Positions 9,243-19,065 of a stretch of 29,706 bases of DNA are shown here, piece after piece. Position 1 is the stretch's first letter. Each line of letters opens with the position of its first letter. The notes beneath the pieces were generated by a model. The model ran no database searches, had not been told where the DNA came from, and saw nothing but the letters and a program-made list of their open reading frames with translations. The stretch comes from Parvularia atlantis (lineage: Eukaryota; Opisthokonta; Rotosphaerida): positions 1-29,706 of the forward strand of contig CALSCO010001205.1 of NCBI GenBank assembly GCA_943704415.1, written 5' to 3'. A program made the position numbers and the translations under genes.

Positions 9243-9914
9243 TCACTCCTGCTCGAGCTCGACAAGCACGCCGTTGCAGTCCTTCGGGTGCAAAAACACG
9301 ACGGGCTTGCCGTGCGCGCCGATCTTGGGCTCCGGGTTGAGCGCGCGGATCTGCGGCACACGCGCGCGTGAGAAGCGGTGTCGACTACGGCGCGCGCCGC
9401 CGCACGACCTTGGCCTGCTTAAGCCCCGCGAGGGCCGTGTGGATGTCCTTGACCTCGATGCACACGTGGTGGATGCCGCCGTCCTTGTTGCGCTCGAGAT
9501 AGTTCCTGATCGGGCTCTGCTCGCCCAGCGGGTGCAGCAGCTCGAGCTTGGTGTTGCCAAGGTCGACGAAGACCGTCGTCACGCCGTGCTCGGGCAGTGG
9601 CTGGCGGCGCGTCCGCGTAAGCACACACGATGCAGACAGCGCAAACGCGAACGCACCTGCGGCGCGCTGACCTTGCCACCAAACACGTCGCGGTACAGCG
9701 CCGTCGCCCGGTCCAGGTCCGGCACTGCGATCGCGACGTGGTTGAGCCGGCCGAGCGACCACACGGCCTGCGGTGCGCGCTGCTGTCCGCGCCCGTGAGC
9801 GATCACGTCACGTGCGCACGGCACGCGCACCGGCGCCGCCGCCGCCGCCGCCGCCGTGCCGAGGGCGCGCGTGTGCATGTGCAGCGGATGAGTGATGCGC
9901 GTCAGTCGGAGCAT
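9243..9914 (-). CDS. MCEE: Methylmalonyl-CoA epimerase, mitochondrial
   Basis: Interconverts the 2S and 2R forms of methylmalonyl-CoA in propionyl-CoA breakdown, in mitochondria. A vicinal-oxygen-chelate fold of about 170 residues in four exons: an N-terminal presequence (MLRLTRITHPLHMHTRALGT then poly-Ala), LGRLNHVAIAVPDLDRATAL, YRDVFGGKVSAP; then HGVTTVFVDLGNTKLELLHP, LGEQSPIRNYLERNKDGGIH, HVCIEVKDIHTALAGLKQAK; then NPEPKIGAHGKPVVFLHPKD, CNGVLVELEQE. The metal ligands His in NHVAIAV, His in IHHVCIEV and Glu in LVELEQE are present, and PKIGAHGKPV...HPKD is the epimerase signature, separating it from glyoxalase I. The Arg/His-rich, acid-free N-terminus fits mitochondrial import. Start ATG at 9914; stop 9243-9245. 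Divergent from the Rieske gene with 26 bp between start codons. Confidence 0.95.
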
Positions 9915-9940
9915 CCGTCCACGTGGTCCGCGCGATTCCA
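9915..9940. promoter_or_regulatory. 26-bp divergent start region, MCEE / Rieske gene
   Basis: Only 26 bp separate the MCEE ATG (9914, minus) from the Rieske-gene ATG (9941, plus). The MCEE start precedes a credible mitochondrial presequence, and the Rieske start precedes the only plausible first exon. Promoter elements of each gene must extend into the other gene's first exon or intron. Confidence 0.4.
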
Positions 9941-11709
9941 ATGCAGCCCACGGCCATGATGGACATGATGGACCCCGTGCTTGTGGCGTTGGTGCATCGT
10001 CGCGCCGTTCGCGTCGCTCGCGCGCGCCTCACGCGCACGGCTCCAGGCCACGCTCGGCGCCGTCGCGGCGATCGCGGCTCTGCACGTGCTGCTGCGCCCG
10101 CTCACGTACCGCCGCGATCTGCCCAAGACGCATCGGTGGAAGGACATCGGCGACCTCACGCGCGTGCCCGGGCCGTATCCCAACTCGTGGTACGACGGCG
10201 CCGCTTGTGCGCATCGGCCCGCTGAGCGCCTGCGTGCGCGCACGCGTCCCAGGTACGGCATCGCGGACGAGGACGACGTCAAGCGCGGCCAGGCCATTGA
10301 GGGTGCGCCGCCGCTGCACGGCGCGGATCACGCGAATCGCTCACGCACCAGACGACGAGCAAGTGCGCTGCCTCGGCAAGACCCTCGTCGTCTTCCGCGG
10401 CGAGACCGGCGCGGTGTCGGTAATGGACGCCTAGTGCGTGCCGCATACACCGATTGCGCGACGTGGCCGCTCACGACGGCGGCGCGCGTGCGCCAGCTGC
10501 CCGCACCTCGGCGCGAACCTGGCCGACGGCACGGTCAAGGGCGACTGCATTGTGTGCCCGTTCCACGGCTGGAAGTTCGACCAGCAGGGCCACGTGGTGG
10601 ATGTGCCCTGTGCGTCGGCGCGCGTGACGTGGTGATCGCGGCTCACGCACGCGCGCGCCGCACAGACTCGACCACTAAGCAGCCGACGTTCGTCAAGGCG
10701 CGCAAGTACCCGACGCTCGAGGTCAACGGCAAGATCTTCATCTACTACCACCCCGATGGCACCTCGCTCAACGCGACGCCGACGTGGTGCGCTCCGTGCG
10801 ACAGAGGCGTCGCAGTGTGCTGACGGCAAGCGCAGGACGCCGATGGCGTTTGCGCAGGCAGGGCGGGGCAGGGGCTACCGCTTCTGCGTGCGTGCGCGCT
10901 CTCGCGTTGTTCGCCCGCGGCTCACGGCGCACGCAGGGTCGCGTGGAGCACCACGTCAACGCGCACCTGATCGAACACCCCGAGAACGGCGCGGACGCGG
11001 CGCACTTCAACGTGCTGCACGGCGCCTTTGTTGTGCCGGTGTGTGCGCGTGGCTGCGACGACTGCGCGTTGTCGTCTGATGCACCTGTGGCTGCGCAGAT
11101 GCTCCAGTGGCTGCTCGGGCACGACTGGGTTGCCAACTACGCGCCGTCGCAGGGGCCCGGCCGCTCGCATATGGCCGACCTCTCGGTCACGCACAAGTGC
11201 GTCCGCTGTGCCGCACTGGCCGCTGCTCAACGCTACGCAGCCTCTCCGTGTTTGGCAAGCTCTTCTTCCCGTCTACGACGACGCACGTCTACCAGGTCGG
11301 CCCGGGTTTTGTCTGCCTGTGCATGCAGACCGTCTTTGGCGACGTGCGCCGCTGCTCGAGCGCACTGCTGCAGCTGACGTCGCGCGCCGTGACGCAGATC
11401 GTCTTTTTCGAGTGCACGACGCCGCTCGCGCCGCTGCACCAGCGCATCGTGCACACCTGCTGGGCCGGCCCGTGGGTGCCGATGCCGATGGCCAAGATCG
11501 CCTTCAAGGTGATGATGATCCAGCTCGAGCGCGACATCGCCGTGTGGACGCGCAAGACGTTTGTGCGCGAGCCGCCGCTGATGAAGGAGGAGGCCAACAT
11601 CCGCCGCTTCCGCAAGTGGTTCGACCAGTTTTACGACGACGACTCGGTCTCGATGAAGCAGGCCCTGGAGGCAGAGGCCACGCGCAAGCTGTGCGGGACC
11701 GACTGGTGA
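9941..11709 (+). CDS. Rieske oxygenase, cholesterol 7-desaturase (DAF-36/Neverland) type
   Basis: Membrane-bound Rieske non-haem iron oxygenase. Family members convert cholesterol to 7-dehydrocholesterol. The N-terminus has one hydrophobic segment (DPVLVAL joined by an intron to [20 protein letters not shown]), then [14 protein letters not shown]. The Rieske 2Fe-2S site is complete: [36 protein letters not shown] (Cys-x-His and Cys-x2-His). The intron 10434-10496 splits the Tyr codon just before the first Cys. The catalytic iron site is [20 protein letters not shown] with Asp-x2-His-x4-His. Downstream are [38 protein letters not shown], and the C-terminal [20 protein letters not shown] and [20 protein letters not shown], ending GTDW (stop by 11709). 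Predicted length of about 400 residues and the motif order match DAF-36/Neverland and not plant PAO/CAO enzymes. Sterol substrate is inferred from the family. It converges on OXSM with 23 bp between stops. Confidence 0.88.
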
Positions 11710-11732
11710 CGCGCGTGTTCATGTGCACTCTG

Positions 11733-13487
11733 TCAGCCCGTACGGTCGATCTCACGGAACAGCAGTGACCCGTTCGTCCCGCCGAACCCGAACGAGTTGG
11801 TGAGGGCGGCGCGCACGTTGCGCGGCTCGGCTGCGATGCTGTGTCAGCCACGGCCGGTCATGCGCGACGGCAACAGCGCGCACCGTCGGGTCCGACCAGC
11901 CGCGCCGCTCCCAGCACGCTCTCGGGAGCCTGCAGGTTGGCGGTGGGCGGGACGATGTTGTGCACAACGCTGAGGATGGCGAAGATGGCCTCAACCGCCC
12001 CCGCCGCGCCGAGCAGGTGGCCCGTCGCGCCCTTGGTCGACGACACGGCGACCGCATGCGCCCCAAACAGCCGCGCGATCGCCGCGAGCTCGATGCCGTC
12101 GCCCTGGGTGCACGCGCTTCGTCAGCCTGAGACGCGACAGGCCAAGGCGCGGCGCACAAGCGGCGTCGACGTCGCGTGCGCGTTGACGTAGTCGACCTCC
12201 TCGTGTGCCATCTGCGCTGTCTCGAGCGCGCGCGCCATCGCGCGGTACGCGCCCGAGCCCTGTGAGCGCTCGCGGTCACACGCACGCGAAGCGCGCAGCA
12301 CGCAGGCGACGCAGGCGACGCACCGTGTCCGACGGCGCAGTGATGTGGTGCGCGTCGCCCGACATGCCGTAGCCAGCGACCTCGGCGTAGATGCGCGCGC
12401 CGCGTGTGCGCGCGTGTTCGAGCTCCTGCTCGCGCGTCGTCAGCAGCTGACGGCGCAGCGGCAGACCTGCACGGCACCTCGAGGACGACGACGGCCGCAC
12501 CCTCGCCGATGACAAAGCCGTCGCGGTCCTTGTCGAACGGGCGCGAGGCGCGCGCGGGCTGGTCGTTGAACGATGTCGAGAGCGCGCGCAGGCGGCAGAA
12601 GCCGGCGACGGCGAGCGGCGAGACGCACGCCTCGGTGCCGCCGGCGACCATCACGTCGGCGTCGCCGTCGCGCACGAGGCGCATCGCGTCGCCGATGGCG
12701 TGCAGCCCGGTGGTGCACGCGGTCGACGCCGTGTGGTTGGGTCCCTTGGGCGTGCGAGCGGGCGGAATCAGCGCGCAAGTTCAACAAGCGCGCGCGAGGC
12801 GGCCGTACCTGCAGGCCGTGCTCGATGCTGACGTGCCCTGCTGCCATGTTGGCGAGGATGCGCGGGACGAAGAACGGGCTGAGCTTGTTGTAGCCCTGCC
12901 GCGTCCGCTCCTTGATCAGCCGCCAACTAGGGCACGACGGGCACGGCAGCCGCGCGCCTTGGTCGCGAAGACCGTCCCGGCGTGCACGACCTCGTCCAGG
13001 TTGCCGATGCCCGAGCCGATCGCGACGCCCTGCGCGCCGCGTGAGGCGCGTCCCACCTTGACCGGGGGAGAGCGGGGGGCGCCGCGCACGGTCCGCTCGC
13101 GCGCAACGACGTCGTCCTTGTCCGGCGTCCACTGCGCATCGGCCAGCGCCTCGGCAGCGGCGGCGAGGGCGTAGGCCACGAACGTGGGCACGTTGGGACG
13201 CTTCTGCTCGGGCGCGCGTCCCGTCAGCCCGCTTCGCGAAGCAGCGCGCGTGCGCACACACGACGCGCCTTGAACGCGACGTCAAACTCGGGCGGCACAA
13301 CGGCCGCGACCGTGCTCGGCAGCGCATCGAAGCCGCCGACGTACTCGCCGCGGCCGTTGCCGCGCCCCACGAGCGAGGCCGTGGCGACGTCACCGTCGAC
13401 AAGCCGCTCCCACGTCCGCCGCACGCCCACGCCCAGCGGCGTCACGGCGCCGAGGCCCGTCACGACCACTCGCCGCCTGATCGCCAT
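11733..13487 (-). CDS. OXSM: 3-oxoacyl-ACP synthase, mitochondrial type
   Basis: Condensing enzyme of type II fatty-acid synthesis, elongating acyl-ACP with malonyl-ACP; in eukaryotes its mitochondrial form feeds lipoate synthesis. Exons read [77 protein letters not shown] with the active-site Cys in [34 protein letters not shown]-like segment ([20 protein letters not shown]); [32 protein letters not shown] with the first catalytic His; [20 protein letters not shown] with the Lys and second His; and [16 protein letters not shown] before stop 11733-11735. Block order and about 450 residues match human OXSM closely. No long presequence precedes the first beta strand, although the residues AIRRR are basic; an unseen upstream exon is possible. 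Its ATG lies only 15 bp after the stop of the upstream same-strand gene. Confidence 0.93.
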
Positions 13488-13502
13488 CCCTCTCCTTCAG
13501 CC

Positions 13503-16014
13503 TCACACAACAAAGGGACGCGCACGCCCCGGGCTCACGTGCGCCGGATGGTGCGGGTGGTGGTACACGCCCGGGCGCGGCGGCAGGCCCGGCGGCGGCG
13601 GCAGCGCGCGCCCCGACGGCGGACGCACGGCGCGCTCGGGCGGCGCGGCGAAGAACGAGACTTCGGTGCCCCACAGCGCGGCGGCGACGGGCGGTGGCAG
13701 CGGCGACGACGGCGCAGCGGCCGCGGTGAGCGCGGGCGACGACGAGCCGAGGCTGAGCGCGAACGGCGAGCCGAAGGCGAAGGGCGACGCCGAGCCAATG
13801 TCGGGCAGGGTGTGGCGCCTCTGCGGCTCGCTGTGCGGCCTGCAGCGCGAATACGTCAGCCGTGCTCAGTTCGCGCTGAACTTGTGCGCACCTGTCGAGT
13901 GTAGGTGCGGGCGCGAGGGTCGCAAGGGGCGTGGTTGGCGTTGCGGCAAAAAACGGCGGCGTTGCAGGCTCGTTGTCGAGCTCAAGCTCGTGGTCATGGT
14001 CATGGTCGTGGTCATGGTCGTGATCATGGTCATGCTCGTGCTCAAGCTCCTGCGCTTCGTCGTGCTCAGGCCCGTGCGCGTCCTCGTGATCACGATCAGG
14101 CCCGGCGTGCGCTTCGTGCTCCCCCTCGGCCGCGCCAACCTCGGGCGTATCGACCTCGTCCGCGCCGACCTCGCGCTTGGGCCGCTTCGGCACCTTGCGC
14201 CGCTTGCGATGCGGTCGCGCGCTGCTTCGCGCCTGCGTCTCGCCGTCGCCGGGGCCGTTCTCTGCGCCGGACGCGTCTGCGCCACCGTGAGCGACGCGCC
14301 GTGCCTCCCACAAGCGCAGCCGCCACACGGACCCCTCGCGTGGTTCGTCAGCTGCGCGCGCCACGCGGCGGCCTCGTCGCCCTCGTCGGCCGCGACTACG
14401 CCGCGCGGCCCGGCGGCGGCCGTCGGCAGCGGCAGCAGCGGCGCGTCGTCGTCCTCGGCCTTCTGCAGCACGTCGCGTCAGCCGTCTTCCGACGACGCGC
14501 CGCATCGCGCCGCACCTTGACGCGGTGGTAGAGCAGGCCGAGCAGCACCGACGAGCACGCGAGAAGCACTGACGGGGATGGAGGTGATCCGCATCAGGAT
14601 TGCGCGGCGCGCGACGGGCGACGCACCGAGAAGCACCAGCCCGACGCGCAGGGCCACGGCGGGGCCCGCGCTTGTGCCGTTGACGACGGCGGCCGCGGCG
14701 CTGTCGACGGCGACGTGGCCGTCCATTTCTGTGCGTGACGCACGTCATCAGCTCTCCCTACGGCGACGCGGCGACGTGGCGAAGCAGCAGCAGCGACGGG
14801 GGGGGGGGGGGGGGGGGGGGGGGCGACGCGGACGACAAGCAGGACGAGGCGGTGACGGCCGCGGTGCACACGGGCGACAAGCGGCGGCGGCGAACGACGC
14901 GGCGGCCGCACCAGCCGCGCCGGCGGCAAAAGAACAGCCGATTTTGGTCGATCGCTGATTGGCTCGATCCACCGTGCTCCCATGGCACAAGCCCCGTCAT
15001 TGCGCGCGCTCACCTTGGCCTGGAGTGTGCAGGGACGGCGTGTGGATGCAGCAGCGTCTGCAGCAGATCGACGGTCTGCCCAAGCGCCTCGCGCAGCTCG
15101 GCCTCGAAGCGCGAGGAGGTCAGCAGCGGCGCGAACATGAGCGCAACGGCTGCCAAACGTCCGGTCAGCGCCTATGCGGGGAGGGCAGCAGCAGCAGCGC
15201 ACCGACGACGTGCGCGAGCGACAGCAGCGGCATCTTGACCATGTTCGCAAAGAGCGCGAGCAGGATGAGCGGGATGCCGAGCGCCATCAGCGACAGCGGC
15301 TGCCACGGCTGCGCCCCCGTCGACACCGCGGCGGCCCACGGGCGCCACAGCGGCGCGAGCGTCCGCCGGATCTGGTGCACGCGCGCAGCCGTCAGCACGC
15401 CCCACTCGCGCACGTTGCGCGCGCGTGCACCTCGTGAACGGCGCACTCGACGAGCCACAGCACGCGCGCGAGCTGGCGCATGTCCGCGTCCTCGTTCCAC
15501 CGCTCGCTCGGCGTGCTGCCGGCGCGTGTGAGATGCGGCGCATGCTACCCGCGCGGATCGCACGCACAGCGACGCCCGATGCGCCGCGTTACGCACGAGC
15601 TGTCGCGGGCTCGCCACCTCCCACACGGCCCACAGCAGCGCGGCGCCGATGGCCCACGTCAGCAGCCCGGGCGATGCGCGCCGCAGGAGCCTGCCGCCAC
15701 CGCCGCCGCGCGTCGCTCAGCCCCTGGTGCGTGACTGGCACGCGCGCCCGCACCAGATGCTGACGTGGACGCCGACGTGCAGCAGCGCCGCGTCCAGCCC
15801 GTGCGCGTCGCGCATCGTCAGCGCGCGGTGCAGCCACGCCGCCTGGGGCGCATACGGCGCCAGCACGGCCTCCCACGTGCTGCCAGCGCGCGCGTCAGCC
15901 GGACCAGAACGCGCCAAAGTCACGCCGCCGGGTGCCTGGTGACGTCACCTCGCCAGGATTGGTGACGAACTCGATGAGACAGAACGTTCCAGGTGCGTCT
16001 CGAACGCGTTTCAT
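13503..16014 (-). CDS. Unidentified hydrophobic, probably multi-pass protein with His-Asp tract
   Basis: Not recognised. The proposed start is ATG 16014 (MKRVRDAPGTFCLIEFVTNP). Later exons give TWEAVLAPYAPQAAWLHRAL, then the hydrophobic ASPGLLTWAIGAALLWAVWE, DADMRQLARVLWLVECAVHE, WQPLSLMALGIPLILLALFA, NMVKMPLLSLAHVVGALLLL, LAAVALMFAPLLTSSRFEAE and, after the G-tract intron, NGTSAGPAVALRVGLVLLGA ... LMRITSIPVSASRVLVGA. Hydrophobic pairs resemble reticulon-like hairpins, but no family fits. The cytosolic-looking C-terminal third has DDDAPLLPLPTAA, VWRLRLWEARR, a Lys/Arg cluster (RKVPKRPKRE), then an acidic stretch with about seven Asp-His pairs (13977-14046), and a Pro-rich end (GRALPPPPGLPPRPGVYHHP) at stop 13503-13505. 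Exon joins near 14290-14400 and 14830-15180 are uncertain; this could be two genes. Confidence 0.5.
13977..14046 (-). repeat. Hexamer repeat encoding Asp-His pairs
   Basis: Plus-strand units GGTCAT and GGTCGT (about ten, slightly degenerate) read on the minus strand as alternating Asp and His flanked by Glu-His and Glu-Leu. The frame is kept throughout the array, so it is coding. His-rich acidic loops bind zinc or other metals in ZIP, ZnT and nickel chaperone proteins; such a role here is inference only. Confidence 0.8.
14798..14823. repeat. 26-base G homopolymer
   Basis: An uninterrupted run of 26 G on the plus strand (C on the coding strand) inside the minus-strand gene at 13503-16014. It most likely lies in an intron ending at the acceptor CACGCACAG just before 14735, because in-frame reading would give poly-Pro and then a stop in at least one frame. 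The run length may be unreliable, as sequencing often miscounts homopolymers. Confidence 0.75.
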
Positions 16015-16094
16015 CTCTCCTTGCTGTTGTTCACCTTCTCGCGCGCGCGCCGCCGCCCCAGCTCGACACCGCACGCACGAGCCACAAGCGCAGC
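16015..16094. promoter_or_regulatory. Divergent promoter between the hydrophobic-protein gene and the phosphatase gene
   Basis: An 80-bp interval between outward start codons (16014 minus, 16095 plus). It holds a CT-rich patch at the left and GCGCGC steps; no TATA box is seen. Confidence 0.35.
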
Positions 16095-17029
16095 ATGGGA
16101 AACGGGATCGCGACGCTGCGCGGGCTCGCGGCGACGTCGGGCAGCTCGTTTGTGCCCGAGGACGAGATAAAGGGCCTGGTCAACGCCGAGGACGGCAGCG
16201 CGACCGAGCTCGGGCGGGCCAAGAAGCGCAAGCCGCTCTCGTTCGAGCGCCAGCAGGACCTGCAGGACAAGCTGGCCAAGGCCGTGAACGCGGTGCGCGT
16301 GGCAGCGCGTGCGGCGAGGTCGCTGGCGTGCTGCGGCTCATATGACGCGCGGCGCGCCCCCGATAGCACTACAAGGGCAGCCTCACGGACGACCTCTCGG
16401 TCATCATTGACCCGGCCGAGAACGACGAGGGGCTGTTCCTGAGCGCGATGAAGACGGCCGTCGACGGCGCGCTGCTCAATCGGGTGCGCCGCGCAAACGG
16501 TCGGTGCCGCACAGCGACGCTCAATCGAAGCCGCGGCAGGCCGGCATCACGCACGTACTCAACGTGAGCGGCGAGGACACGACCGAGCAGCTGCGCAAGT
16601 CAGGCTTCAAGGGCCAGATCCTCGTGCTTAAGATCTCTGATAACGAAAACTTCCCAATCGAGATGTTTTTCAAGGAGGCGTTCGAGGTGCGGCCCGCGTG
16701 ATGCACGTGCTCGCGAGCTGAGCAACGACGCCTCGCACAGTTCATGCGCAAGCCGCTCGAGCGCGGCGAGAAGCCCTGCACGCTCGTGCACTGCCAGCTC
16801 GGCGTCAGCCGCAGCCCGACCGTCGTGCTCGCGTACCTCATGTACCACCGCGGTGCGCGCGCGCGGCTTCGCAGCTTACCATCTCTCGCTCACGCCATAA
16901 CGCGCACTGGCAGGCATGAACCTGTGGCAGGCCGCCGACGTCACGGCGCGCGCGCGCGGCATCATCTACCCGAACGAGGGCTTCCTCGAGGCGCTCGTGA
17001 CGCTTGCGCACACCTACAACAAGCTCTGA
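16095..17029 (+). CDS. Dual-specificity protein phosphatase
   Basis: Cys-dependent phosphatase of about 235 residues. The active-site loop is complete: KPCTLVHCQLGVSRSPTVVL with His-Cys-x5-Arg (HCQLGVSR), followed by AYLMYHR. Upstream is the typical DSP core AGITHVLNVSGEDTTEQLRK, GQILVLKISDNENFPIEMFF, and downstream GMNLWQAADVTARARGIIYP, NEGFLEALVTLAHTYNKL before stop 17027-17029. The general-acid Asp is probably in KISDNEN. The N-terminal 90 residues are specific to this protein: MGNGIATLRGLAATSGSS, a Lys/Arg patch (AKKRKPLSFERQQDLQDKL) and YKGSLTDDLSVIIDPAENDE. The Gly at position 2 could be myristoylated, though the motif is not ideal. Four introns are seen with donors GTGCGCGTGG, GTGCGCCGCG, GTGCGGCCCG and GTGCGCGCGC. 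The substrate is unknown. Confidence 0.9.
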
Positions 17030-17106
17030 TCCGATAACCGCTTTTCCGTCGTGCGCTCGCGCGCTGCCGTTTGTAGTGCTCATCAACAACAACGTCATCA
17101 ATGTAC

Positions 17107-19009
17107 TCACGCGTCGGCCTCGTCGACACTCTCTTGCTGTTTGGCAAACTCGATGAAGACCTGCTCGAGCGTCGTCTGCAGCGCGTGTCAGCGGAGTCTA
17201 CGTGCGCCAGGGCACACGCACCTGCGAGAACGAGTACTCCTCGATCAGAGCGTCGCGCTTCTGCCGCTCGAGCGCGCCAAAGACCTGCCCGACCGACACC
17301 GCGTTTGCAGGGATCTTGTACGTCAGCCGCCCGGCGTACTCCTCGACGAGGCGGTGCCGCGTGAACGTCGTGTCCATGAAGCGCTTGATAGCGTCGACGT
17401 TGGCCGTGGGCACCTTCATCTCGAGCGTGAAGCCGTCGCCATACTTGTGCTGCGGTGCGGCGTGAGCCTGCCGTGCGTCATGCGGCCGCCCGCACACCTT
17501 CAGGTGCGAGCTCGTGCCCAGGCAGCGCAGCCGGCCCTTCACCATGATCGCGATGCGCGTGCACAGCGCGTCCGCCTGCACCGTGGGCAAATGAGCAAGC
17601 GCGCCAGCTGCCACGGCCGACCCGGCGGCGCACCTCCTCCATGCTGTGCGTCGTCAGAATCGCCGCGCGCTCCTTCACGTTCTCGAGGATCACGTCCCAC
17701 ATGAACCGGCGCGACGACGGGTCCATGCCCGTGGACGGCTCGTCCAGCACGGCGACCTTGGGCGAGCCGATCATGGAGATGCAGAACGAGAGCTTGCGCT
17801 TCGTGCCGCCGCTCAGGTCCTTGGCCACCTTGTCGGCAAACTCGGTGATGCCCAGCGTCTCCATAAACGCCTCGGCGCGGTCGGGCACGAGCTACGCAGG
17901 CAGTCATCAGCAGTCGCGCTACTTCAACGGCCGGCGCACCTCACGCGGCACGCCCTTGATCGCCGCATACACGACCAGGTGCTCCTTGACCGTCAGATCG
18001 TCAAACAGCGCGTCAAACTGCGGGCAGTAGCTGCCGACCTCGCGCGGTGAGCTCGCGCGCAAACGCATGCACAGGCCTAGCCGCGCACCCCATCTTGTCG
18101 AACGCCTCGCGTAGGTGCGTGCGCGTGTCGAGCTGCGCCACAACGCAGTGGCCCTGCGTCGGCACCAGCTCGCCCGTGATCATCGACAGCGTCGTCGTCT
18201 TGCCAGCGCCGTTCGGGCCGAGCAGCCCTAGCGCTCTCGTCAGCTTCGCTACAGCGAGCAGGCACACAGGCGCACCAAAGCACTCGCCCGGCCGCACGCC
18301 CAGGCAAATGTTGTCGACCGCAAGCTTGGTCGGCGGCTTCGGCGGGCTTTTGAACATGGCCGAGCAGTCGATGGCCGACGACGTCTCGCCGTCAACCTGC
18401 TTCGGCTTGGCCTGCACACGAAGCATAAGACGCTGGCGGCGCAGGGAGGGCAGCGCCCTGCACACCGAGGCCGACGTCGGGAAGGTCTTGCTGAGGCCGT
18501 GCACGGCAATAATGTTGGAGCGATCAAAGGCGACCAGGCCCTGTCCATGCGTGTGCGTCAGCAACTGCCGGCACCATCGATCGAGCACGTGAGCCACGCA
18601 CGTCGCTCGTGGCTTTGCCCATCACATGCGCGCGCTCCGTGCGCACATCCTCGTCCTCGTCGCGGCTCAGTGTCGACCGGCCGTCCTCGGCGTCGTTCAG
18701 CAGGCGCGTGCGCTCGTTCGTCAACTGCTCGCCATTGGCGGCCTCGGGCGCCTTATTCTGCAACGGCGCCCCGCGTGAGATCCGCAACGGCAGCGTGCGA
18801 ACGCGCACCCGCATGACCGACAGCCGCTCGATGATGTACAGGCCCATGATCGACAGCAGCAGGTGGCCGAGCATCATCAGCAGCGTGCCCGGCACGTTCG
18901 AATCCCATGAGAAGTAGTCCTCGAGGTACACCGGCTGCTTGGTCAGCGACGCCACCGCGCGTACCATGTAGATGTAGTGCAGGGCGCCCTGAGGCGATGA
19001 TACGCGTGA

Positions 19010-19065
<56 letters not shown>

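Noticed and set aside
9243-9914. Glyoxalase I or dioxygenase of the same fold
   Set aside because: The PKIGAHGKPV...HPKDC segment and the ending LVELEQE are specific to methylmalonyl-CoA epimerase.
13270-14520. Long plus-strand frame opposite OXSM and its upstream gene
   Set aside because: It is antisense to the clear OXSM exon and has poly-Val/Met runs created by the His-Asp hexamer repeat; no family resemblance.
13390-14748. Very long minus-strand reading frame of 452 codons as one uninterrupted protein
   Set aside because: Only part of it (the His-Asp tract stretch) is in the likely coding frame; elsewhere the same frame gives Arg-rich low-complexity sequence, and conserved OXSM start and the Pro-rich C-terminus lie in other frames. 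High GC keeps wrong frames open.
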